DNA of 15,567 nucleotides from an uncultured Lachnospiraceae bacterium (lineage in GTDB: Bacteria; Bacillota; Clostridia; Lachnospirales; Lachnospiraceae). The position numbers were made by a program, and so were the translations under genes. The notes under the pieces are model-generated. The model made no database searches, was not told where the DNA came from, and saw nothing but the letters and a program-made list of their open reading frames with translations. Positions 9,503-15,567 of this stretch are shown in pieces (position 1 is the stretch's first letter; every line of letters begins with the position of its first letter). The stretch spans positions 1-15,567 of the forward strand of contig CADBTO010000354.1 of NCBI GenBank assembly GCA_902797565.1, given 5' to 3'.

Positions 9503-10414
9503 ATGATTTCAGGAAATAATATGCAGGAAGTCGTAGACAAAGCGTCCGTACTCATCGAGGCACTGCCTTATATCCAGCGCTTCAACCGGAAGATCATCGT
9601 GGTCAAATATGGCGGCTCCGCGATGCTCGATGAAGAGCTCAAGCGTTCCGTGATCCAGGATGTGACACTGCTGAAGCTGGTTGGCTTCAAGCCGATCATT
9701 GTCCACGGCGGTGGAAAGGATATCAGCCGCTGGGTGGAAAAATCCGGCATGGAACCGCGCTTTGTGAACGGGCTGCGGGTCACAGATGAAGCGACCATGG
9801 AGATCGCGGAGATGGTGCTTTCCAGGGTGAACAAGTCCCTGGTTTCCATGGTGGAACAGCTGGGCGTCCGCGCGATCGGCATCAGCGGAAAAGACGGCGG
9901 GCTGCTTCTCGCAGAAAAAAAACTTGCAGACGGTGAAGACATCGGCTTTGTCGGAAACGTCAAAGAAGTCCGCCCCCAGATCCTGTTTGACCTGCTGAAA
10001 AAGGATTTCCTGCCCATCGTCTGCCCGGTCGGCATGGACAGCAGCTTTGATTCATACAACATCAATGCGGACGACGCAGCCTGTGCCATCGCAAAAGCTG
10101 TTGCCGCAAACAAGCTTGCGTTCCTGACGGATATCGAAGGGGTATACCGCGATCCCAAAGACCCTGCCACGCTGATTTCGGAGCTGACGGTCTCCGAGGC
10201 AAAGCAGCTGATCGAAAGCGGGTTCATTGGCGGCGGCATGCTGCCCAAACTGGGGAACTGCATCAACGCAATCGAAGAGGGCGTGGAACGCGTCCATATC
10301 CTGGATGGCAGGATTGCGCACTGCCTGCTTCTGGAAATCTTTACAAACAAAGGGATCGGTACCGCCATCCTTGCGGATGACGCCGAACGGTATTTTGGGA
10401 GTGAATCGATATGA
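9503..10414 (+). CDS. argB: Acetylglutamate kinase
   Basis: Phosphorylates N-acetylglutamate, usually the feedback-controlled step. A 303-residue amino-acid-kinase fold with VVKYGGSAM (about 32-40), [37 protein letters not shown] and [11 protein letters not shown]. An N-terminal segment of about 25 residues precedes the first strand ([16 protein letters not shown]). That is the arrangement of arginine-inhibited hexameric kinases such as that of Thermotoga maritima and is lacking in the insensitive E. coli enzyme, so I infer inhibition by arginine. ATG 9503 has AGGAG at 9491-9495 inside the argJ end. A second in-frame ATG at 9521 (MQEVVDKA) is a possible start. The end overlaps argD by ATGA (10411-10414), suggesting coupled translation. 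Confidence 0.96.
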   Translation: MISGNNMQEVVDKASVLIEALPYIQRFNRKIIVVKYGGSAMLDEELKRSVIQDVTLLKLVGFKPIIVHGGGKDISRWVEKSGMEPRFVNGLRVTDEATMEIAEMVLSRVNKSLVSMVEQLGVRAIGISGKDGGLLLAEKKLADGEDIGFVGNVKEVRPQILFDLLKKDFLPIVCPVGMDSSFDSYNINADDAACAIAKAVAANKLAFLTDIEGVYRDPKDPATLISELTVSEAKQLIESGFIGGGMLPKLGNCINAIEEGVERVHILDGRIAHCLLLEIFTNKGIGTAILADDAERYFGSESI

Positions 10415-11610
10415 ATACACAAGAAATCATCCAGTCATCAGATGCGGCGCTGCTGCATGTATACAACCGTTTCCCCGTAGCGTTCGTGCGGGGCGAAGGC
10501 GTCCGGCTCTTTGACGCGGAAGGAAAGGATTACCTGGATTTCGGCTCCGGGATCGGGGTCATGGCGTTTGGTTATGGCGACCGGGAATTTACGGAAGCTT
10601 TGCAGCAGCAGGTGGCCACACTGCTCCATACGTCGAACCTGTTTTACCATGACATGCTGCCGGAGGCTGGAAAGCGCCTTGCGGATATGTCCGGCATGCA
10701 AAAAGTCTTTTTCACAAACAGTGGGGCAGAGGCGATCGAAGGCGCCCTCAAATGCGCGAAAAAATACGCCTACCTGAAACAGCGCGAGAAGGCAACGGTC
10801 ATTGCCATGGAACACAGCTTCCATGGCCGGACGATCGGGGCGCTTTCCGTCACAGGGAATGCCCACTACCGGGATCCATTCTATCCTTTGATGGATGGGG
10901 TAAGCTTTGCAGCCTTCAACGATTTCGACAGCATTCTGGAGCAGGTGGACGAGCATACCTGCGCCATCCTGCTCGAACCGATCCAGGGAGAGGGCGGTGT
11001 GACACCCGCCGAAAAAGAATATCTTTCGAAAATTCGGAAACTATGCGACGAACGCGACATCCTGCTGATTTTTGACGAGATCCAGTGCGGGCTGTGCCGC
11101 AGCGGCTATGATTACGCATTCCAGTATTATGGCGTGGAACCGGATATCCTGACCACAGCGAAAGCACTGGGCGGCGGCATTCCGGTGGGGGCGTTCGCGC
11201 TGAATGAAAAAGCAGCGGCATCCTCCCTGGTTCCTGGCGACCACGGAACAACCTATGGCGGGAATCCGCTTGCCACCTGCGCTGTCGCACAATCCCTGCG
11301 CATCCTGAAAGAGCGGAACCTCTCGCAGCGGGTACGCAGCATGGAGCCGGTATTCACGGACATCCTGGACCAGTTTACAGAGAAGTATGGTTTTGTACTG
11401 GGACACAGGGGCAGAGGATTCATCCAGGGACTGGTCCTGGATCCGGCCGTTCCTGTGGGGAAAGTGGTTTCAGACGCCCTGTCCGAAGGGCTGGTGCTGC
11501 TTTCTGCCGGCGGCAATGTACTGCGGTTCCTGCCTCCGCTTGTGATGGACGAAGCAGGTTTTTCGGAGATGCGTGAAAAACTGGAACGAATTTTTGACAA
11601 AATTTCCTGA
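10411..11610 (+). CDS. argD: Acetylornithine aminotransferase
   Basis: Pyridoxal-phosphate enzyme converting N-acetylglutamate semialdehyde to N-acetylornithine with glutamate as amino donor. The 399-residue length is normal. Class III aminotransferase motifs are [18 protein letters not shown] (102-119), EHSFHGRT (134-141), EPIQGEGGV (189-197), [12 protein letters not shown] (221-232, with cofactor-ring aspartate D222) and the Schiff-base lysine K251 in [19 protein letters not shown] replaces the more usual GMGRTG. Starts in the ATGA overlap with argB. Last arginine gene of the run; after the stop there is an AT-rich hairpin but no GC-rich terminator with a U-tract, so some transcripts may continue into comEA. 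Confidence 0.94.
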   Translation: MNTQEIIQSSDAALLHVYNRFPVAFVRGEGVRLFDAEGKDYLDFGSGIGVMAFGYGDREFTEALQQQVATLLHTSNLFYHDMLPEAGKRLADMSGMQKVFFTNSGAEAIEGALKCAKKYAYLKQREKATVIAMEHSFHGRTIGALSVTGNAHYRDPFYPLMDGVSFAAFNDFDSILEQVDEHTCAILLEPIQGEGGVTPAEKEYLSKIRKLCDERDILLIFDEIQCGLCRSGYDYAFQYYGVEPDILTTAKALGGGIPVGAFALNEKAAASSLVPGDHGTTYGGNPLATCAVAQSLRILKERNLSQRVRSMEPVFTDILDQFTEKYGFVLGHRGRGFIQGLVLDPAVPVGKVVSDALSEGLVLLSAGGNVLRFLPPLVMDEAGFSEMREKLERIFDKIS

Positions 11611-11623
11611 GAAATACTTGTCA
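11595..11623. repeat. Imperfect inverted repeat spanning the argD stop and the next -35
   Basis: TGACAA (11595-11600) pairs with TTGTCA (11618-11623), and ATTTC (11602-11606) with GAAAT (11611-11615). The bulge is 1 by 2 bases and the loop is CTGA, giving 11 base pairs. It covers the argD stop codon (11608-11610) and its right arm is the -35 of the following promoter. It is AT-rich with no U-run after it, so it is a poor terminator. It could be an operator; this is inference. Confidence 0.5.
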
Positions 11624-11645
11624 TATTTGGTTCATTTGTTATAAT
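11618..11645 (+). promoter_or_regulatory. Sigma-A promoter with extended -10 upstream of comEA
   Basis: -35 TTGTCA (11618-11623), a 16-base spacer and a perfect -10 TATAAT (11640-11645) preceded by TGT (11637-11639), an extended -10. It gives a leader of about 80 bases before the comEA ATG, in which I see no clear structure or short gene. This is the best promoter in the window and probably drives comEA and the two-component genes. Confidence 0.85.
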
Positions 11646-11735
11646 AAGGTTACGGATGTCTTGCCTTCCCTCCAGATGACTGCATATGCGGCCTAATATG
11701 GTCAAGCGGTGCAGCAAAGCAGGAGGAGAAGGACA

Positions 11736-12614
11736 ATGGAATTGATTCAAAAACAAAACAGCGATACACAGCAGGACAGGCAGTCCCAGGCGGACAGGCA
11801 GCTGCAAAGGCTTCCGAAAGCGATCGCAGGCTGCCTGGTTCTGGGCTGCTGCCTGATGACGGCAGTCGTATTCTGGGGCTGTGCCCCGGCGTCCTATTTC
11901 GAGCAAACAGCAAGCGGCGGGCAGGAAGAATGGGTCGTGGAAGCGGACGATGTGGATGCCGGCGCCGCGCAAGAATCGGCGGACACCGCCGTGCAGGGGA
12001 TGTCCGGCGAGCCGGACTCGCGGGCAAACGGCTTGCAGAGGTCAGCAGATGAACCGGCCTCGCAGGCGGGCACCTCACAGGAGGCAGCAAACGGCTCCGA
12101 CTCGCAGGCTGCGGCAGATTCCGCAAAGTCTGGGATCTGCGCGCAGATTTCCGGTGCCGTACAGCATCCCGGAGTTTACGAACTTCCGGAAGGAAGCCGG
12201 GTGGTTGCCCTGGTGGAAGCTGCCGGCGGGCTTCGAAAAAACGCCTATGACCTGGATTTGAACCAGGCGGCATTTTTGGCGGACGGTGAAAAAATCCATG
12301 TCCCCACAAAAAAAGAGGCGCGCAGTCAGGCAGGCGAAGCAAAGGACAACGGGAATCCTGCTTCCGGTCTGGGAGAAGCAAATGGCAGCGCACCTGCTCC
12401 GGAATCCGCGACAGGCAGCGGGCTGGTGGATCTCAATACTGCCACGAAAGAAGAACTGATGACGCTTCCCGGCATCGGGGAGGCGCGGGCGGCCGAGATT
12501 CTTGCTTATCGGGAGAAGAGCGGCAGGTTCCGCGCGATTGAAGAAATCAAACAGGTTTCCGGGATCGGAGAGGGGCTGTTTGCACGTTTCCGGGATCAAA
12601 TTACTGTAACATAA
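11736..12614 (+). CDS. comEA: ComEA-type helix-hairpin-helix DNA-binding protein
   Basis: Membrane-anchored DNA receptor of natural transformation; in Bacillus ComEA binds incoming DNA outside the membrane. The 292 residues comprise a short polar head, one membrane segment (about 29-49), a low-complexity Ala/Ser/Gln/Glu-rich linker (about 58-132), an SLBB domain (about 134-190; ISGAVQHPGVYELPEGSR, EAAGGL, GEKIHVPT), a second Gly/Ala-rich linker, and a C-terminal double helix-hairpin-helix (230-292; VDLNTATKEELMTLPGIGEA, GIGEGLF). ATG 11736 is preferred to a GTG at 11709 because AGGAGG at 11721-11726 lies 9 bases before it. No comEB or comEC follows; the next gene is a response regulator 24 bases on. 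Competence itself cannot be inferred from this gene alone. Confidence 0.92.
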   Translation: MELIQKQNSDTQQDRQSQADRQLQRLPKAIAGCLVLGCCLMTAVVFWGCAPASYFEQTASGGQEEWVVEADDVDAGAAQESADTAVQGMSGEPDSRANGLQRSADEPASQAGTSQEAANGSDSQAAADSAKSGICAQISGAVQHPGVYELPEGSRVVALVEAAGGLRKNAYDLDLNQAAFLADGEKIHVPTKKEARSQAGEAKDNGNPASGLGEANGSAPAPESATGSGLVDLNTATKEELMTLPGIGEARAAEILAYREKSGRFRAIEEIKQVSGIGEGLFARFRDQITVT

Positions 12615-12638
12615 TCCATTTTACCAGGGGCGGAAAAT

Positions 12639-13334
12639 ATGGCAAAAGTACTTGTAGTTGATGATGAAGAACTGATCGTGAAGGGAATCCGTTATGCCCT
12701 GGAGCGGGATGGGGATGCGGTAACCTGCGCATATGAAGGAAATGAAGCGCTGGAACAGGCATTGCATGGGGATTTCGACATCATCCTTCTGGACGTGATG
12801 CTGCCCGGCATGGACGGGATGGAGATCCTTCGGCGGGTGCGCGAGGTATCCAATGTCCCGATCATTATGCTGACCGCAAAGGGCGAGGATATGGACAAGA
12901 TCCTCGGCCTGGAATACGGCGCGGATGACTATGTGGTCAAACCATTCAATATTGTCGAAGTCAAGGCACGGATGAAAGCGATACTCCGGCGGGTCGTGCG
13001 GATGCCTTCTGAAAAAGAAGACGCTTCCGCAAAAGATGTGGTTGAGAGCGGAGATCTGACACTGGATCTGGAAAGCCATCGGCTTCTGATCCATGGAAAA
13101 GAACGGAGCCTGACATCCAAGGAATTTGATATGCTCGCGCTCCTTGTCACAAACGCAGGCAAGGTATACAGCCGGGACATGCTGCTGAAGGAAATCTGGG
13201 GTGCGGATTATCCGGGTGATGCACGGACGGTCGATGTCCACATCCGGCGGCTTCGTGAAAAAATCGAACCGAGTCCAAGTGAACCCAGATACGTCCATAC
13301 GAAGTGGGGCGTAGGATATTTTTATCAGAAATAG
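12639..13334 (+). CDS. OmpR/PhoB-family response regulator
   Basis: Cytoplasmic transcription factor activated by the kinase encoded next to it. The 231 residues comprise a receiver domain (1-118) with acidic pocket D8/D9, phosphorylation site D52 (LLDVMLPGMDG), T79 and K101 (VVKPF). A winged-helix DNA-binding domain (about 136-230) follows, with SLTSKEFDML, GKVYSRDMLLKEIWG, ARTVDVHIRRLREKIE and a terminal WGVGYFY. All switch residues are present. The ATG has AGGGG at 12626-12630, 8 bases before it. Its closest look-alikes by eye are PhoP/WalR-type regulators, but target genes and signal are unknown. The kinase starts 2 bases after its stop. Confidence 0.95.
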   Translation: MAKVLVVDDEELIVKGIRYALERDGDAVTCAYEGNEALEQALHGDFDIILLDVMLPGMDGMEILRRVREVSNVPIIMLTAKGEDMDKILGLEYGADDYVVKPFNIVEVKARMKAILRRVVRMPSEKEDASAKDVVESGDLTLDLESHRLLIHGKERSLTSKEFDMLALLVTNAGKVYSRDMLLKEIWGADYPGDARTVDVHIRRLREKIEPSPSEPRYVHTKWGVGYFYQK

Positions 13335-13336
13335 TT

Positions 13337-14794
13337 ATGGATATTATGAAAACCCTGCTGGGAGGGCTGCGGAGCCGGATCCTCCTGCTTGTACTTTGTG
13401 TCGGCCTGATACCGGTTTCTATTTCCGGTTTTATTTTCTTCCATTTCTATGAAAGGCTGGGGACTGCCCCGGATGTGGTATCCATCACATCCGAGGCGCA
13501 GCTCCTTTCCAACCAGATCGTTACCAGTGGATATTTGCAGGATCCTTCCGTGGAAAGCCTGAATACCCAGTTTTCGGCTCTTTCCAATATCTACACAGGC
13601 AGGGTCATTGTCTGCGATGCTTCCCTCAAGGTCATAAAAGACAGCTACAACATATACGAAGGGCGCACGTTTGTCTGGGAAAATGCCATCCGGAGCCTGC
13701 GCGGGGAAACCACGACGCTTCTGGATCGGGATTCCCACTGCATCATCGTCACCGTCCCGATTTTGGCGGGCGATTCGTCGGAGCCCCATGGCGTCCTGCT
13801 CTTCACCAAATCCACCGAATACCTGGAACAGAACAGCCATTTTTTCATGAACCTGATTTTCTACCTGATTCTGGTGGGCGCCATCATCAGTGCGATCACG
13901 GCCCTGCTTGCTTCGGAGCGGCTGACACGTCCCCTGCGCAACCTTTCCCAGTCTCTGGCACAGGTCCAGGAGGAAGAAAGCCCGCGCATCCTGTCCATCT
14001 CCGGTACCAGGGAAGTGGCAGATATCACGGAAAAATTCAATACGATCCTGATGCGGATGAAAGGCATTGACGATTCCCGGCAGGAATTCGTGTCCAATGT
14101 GTCCCACGAGCTTAAAACGCCTCTGACGTCCATGAAGGTTCTGGCAGACTCCATCAATTCTATGGGAGGGGATGCTCCGCTCGAACTATACCAGGAATTT
14201 ATGGCGGATATCACGACGGAGATCGACCGGGAAACCAAGATCATCAATGACCTCCTGTCCCTGGTACGGATGGACCGCTCCGGCAGCTCCCTCAACATCT
14301 CATCCGTCAACATCAACGAATTGGTGGAGATGATCCTGAAACGGCTGCGTCCGATTGCGGAAAAGCAGCAGATCCAGCTGGTACTTGAATCGTTCCGGCC
14401 TATAACAGCAGAGATTGATGAGGTGAAAATCTCTCTTGCGATCTCGAACCTGATCGAAAACGGGATCAAATACAACAGCCCCCAGGGCTTCGTCCATGTA
14501 TCTCTCAATTCGGACCACCGGTATTGCTATATCCGGGTGGAGGATTCGGGGCTGGGAATCCCGGAGGAAGATATTGGCAGGATTTTTGAGCGGTTTTTCC
14601 GGGTGGACAAATCCCATTCCAGGAAAATCGGCGGGACAGGTCTGGGCCTTGCCATTACAAAGAACGCGATTGATATGCACCATGGCCAGATCCAGGTCCA
14701 TTCCGTGCTCGGAGAAGGCAGCTGCTTTGACATCCGGCTGCCGCTGAATTACATTGAAGATGAAAGAGAAGAAAAAACCAATTACAAACCATAG
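13337..14794 (+). CDS. Membrane sensor histidine kinase
   Basis: Partner of the response regulator just upstream. With the ATG at 13337 it has 485 residues: membrane segment 1 (about 13-37), an outer sensor domain of about 130 residues, segment 2 (about 170-192), a HAMP linker (about 193-245), and the dimerisation domain with phospho-acceptor H257 in SHELKTPLTSMK. The ATPase domain has the N box (SNLIENGIKYN), G1 (VEDSGLGIP), F box (IFERFFRVD) and G2 (GGTGLGLAITKNAI). All catalytic motifs are intact, and the layout is that of PhoR/WalK-type kinases, but without a visible PAS domain. No clear Shine-Dalgarno precedes 13337, and 13346 (second ATG) or a GTG at 13304 are alternatives. Re-initiation after the regulator is likely. 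The 3' end overlaps the lipoprotein gene by 35 bases. Confidence 0.94.
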   Translation: MDIMKTLLGGLRSRILLLVLCVGLIPVSISGFIFFHFYERLGTAPDVVSITSEAQLLSNQIVTSGYLQDPSVESLNTQFSALSNIYTGRVIVCDASLKVIKDSYNIYEGRTFVWENAIRSLRGETTTLLDRDSHCIIVTVPILAGDSSEPHGVLLFTKSTEYLEQNSHFFMNLIFYLILVGAIISAITALLASERLTRPLRNLSQSLAQVQEEESPRILSISGTREVADITEKFNTILMRMKGIDDSRQEFVSNVSHELKTPLTSMKVLADSINSMGGDAPLELYQEFMADITTEIDRETKIINDLLSLVRMDRSGSSLNISSVNINELVEMILKRLRPIAEKQQIQLVLESFRPITAEIDEVKISLAISNLIENGIKYNSPQGFVHVSLNSDHRYCYIRVEDSGLGIPEEDIGRIFERFFRVDKSHSRKIGGTGLGLAITKNAIDMHHGQIQVHSVLGEGSCFDIRLPLNYIEDEREEKTNYKP

Positions 14795-15567
14795 CATCCC
14801 TTGGCTTCTGCTCCTGACAATTTGTATGATTGTCCTATTATTCGGAGGCTGTGGGGCAGAAGAGGAGCCTGGGGGCCAGTCAGCCTCCCGGAAGGAATCC
14901 AAACAGCGGGGCGACCGCTTCGTGATCTATTATCTGAACCGGAAACAGACGGCACTGACCGAGCATGAGGAACAGATTCCTTCCAAAAATACAAAAGAGA
15001 ATATCCGCGAGGTGCTTCGGCGGATGCAGACACCTTCTTCGGATCCGGATCTTTCTCCGGCGATCCCGCAGAACGTGTCGCTGCGCACAACCACCCTGCA
15101 CGGACGGCGGCTTAGCATCACATGGAACCGAAATTACGAGACCCTCAGCGCCGTACGGGAAGCGCTGCTGCGTGCCGCGGTCGTCAAAACCCTGGTGCAG
15201 CTGGACGGAGTCAATTCCGTGAGTTTTTCAATTCTGGAAGAGCCCTTGACAGACAGCCATGGAACACCCATGGGAGAAATGACAGCAGAATCCTTTGTGA
15301 ATGATTTCGGCTCCGAACAGGATACTCTGGAAGAGACGGTCTTTACCTTGTATTATGCCACCGGCGACGGCAAAATGCTGGCAAGGGAGCATCGGGACAT
15401 CCATTACAATGGCAGCCTGCCCCGGGAGCAGGTCATCCTCAAATACCTGGCGATGGAACCGGAATCCGAGTCGCTGCTGCCCACGATCCCGGAGGACGGG
15501 CATGTACTCTCTGTATCCACAGAGGACGGGATCTGCTATGTGAACCTGGATGAAAACCTGCTGAACC
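14760..15567 (+). CDS. GerMN-domain lipoprotein (3' end missing)
   Basis: The frame is open to the window edge; 269 codons are visible. The protein starts with a lipoprotein-type signal: basic MKEKKK, a hydrophobic run (about 14-28) and LLFGGC with C31 as the likely lipidated cysteine (the -3 residue is atypical). A first GerMN-like domain follows at about 52-160 (RFVIYYLNRKQTAL, NIREVLRRM, LSITWNRNYETLS, VVKTLVQLDGVNSVSF). A second begins at about 193 (TVFTLYYATGDGKML, REQVILKYL, YVNLDENLLN). GerMN domains occur in spore-germination protein GerM and in actinobacterial LpqB. The ATG at 14760 lies inside the kinase gene, out of its frame. An in-frame ATG at 14826 would remove the basic region, so I reject it. 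It probably sits on the outer face of the membrane and works with the kinase. Confidence 0.85.
   Translation, partial: MKEKKKPITNHSIPWLLLLTICMIVLLFGGCGAEEEPGGQSASRKESKQRGDRFVIYYLNRKQTALTEHEEQIPSKNTKENIREVLRRMQTPSSDPDLSPAIPQNVSLRTTTLHGRRLSITWNRNYETLSAVREALLRAAVVKTLVQLDGVNSVSFSILEEPLTDSHGTPMGEMTAESFVNDFGSEQDTLEETVFTLYYATGDGKMLAREHRDIHYNGSLPREQVILKYLAMEPESESLLPTIPEDGHVLSVSTEDGICYVNLDENLLN

Noticed and set aside
9568..10422. Long open frame of 284 codons opposite argB
   Set aside because: It is the antisense shadow of a well-conserved gene, Ser/Arg/Pro-rich, with no recognisable domain and no ribosome site.

Overview
The window is a dense stretch of bacterial chromosome with about 14 protein-coding genes and no tRNA, rRNA, insertion sequence, integrase or CRISPR array that I can see. 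Moderate GC content, strong AAAGGAG-type ribosome binding sites, TTG/GTG starts, a DUF975 membrane protein, a ComEA and a GerMN lipoprotein all point to a Firmicute of class Clostridia. The gene content looks most like Lachnospiraceae, but this is inferred from protein resemblance and not from a marker gene.

Layout. (1) Bases 1-5073, plus strand: the 3' nine-tenths of NAD-dependent DNA ligase (ligA), then metA, a membrane-anchored remnant of a glycoside hydrolase family 3 (GH3) domain, and a DUF975 membrane protein with a long tandem-repeat tail. The four genes are packed with overlaps or tiny gaps and end at a strong hairpin (5090-5120). That hairpin also serves the convergent argG. (2) Bases 5141-11610: the arginine locus. 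argG is on the minus strand and diverges, across a 246-base A-rich control region, from the plus-strand run argC, GNAT acetyltransferase, argJ, argB, argD. Together argC, argJ, argB and argD cover the acetylated cycle from N-acetylglutamate to ornithine. ArgG makes argininosuccinate; argF, argH and carbamoyl-phosphate synthase are not in the window. (3) Bases 11611-15567: a clear extended -10 promoter, then comEA (DNA uptake/binding), an OmpR-type response regulator, its sensor kinase, and a GerMN lipoprotein cut by the window end.

How the parts work together. The arginine block is a coherent biosynthetic unit, and its GNAT gene is a candidate source of N-acetylglutamate to prime or refill the cycle. 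The last three genes form a regulator-kinase-lipoprotein set whose order recalls actinobacterial MtrA-MtrB-LpqB. The first block joins unrelated housekeeping genes to two poorly understood membrane proteins.

Most of the window is ordinary chromosome. The points most worth a second look are the GH3-derived protein that has lost its catalytic centre, the 42-base repeat array in the DUF975 gene, the GNAT inside the arginine operon, an imperfect palindrome across the argD stop codon and the next promoter, and the RR-HK-GerMN module. All identifications come from reading the sequence; no database search was run.
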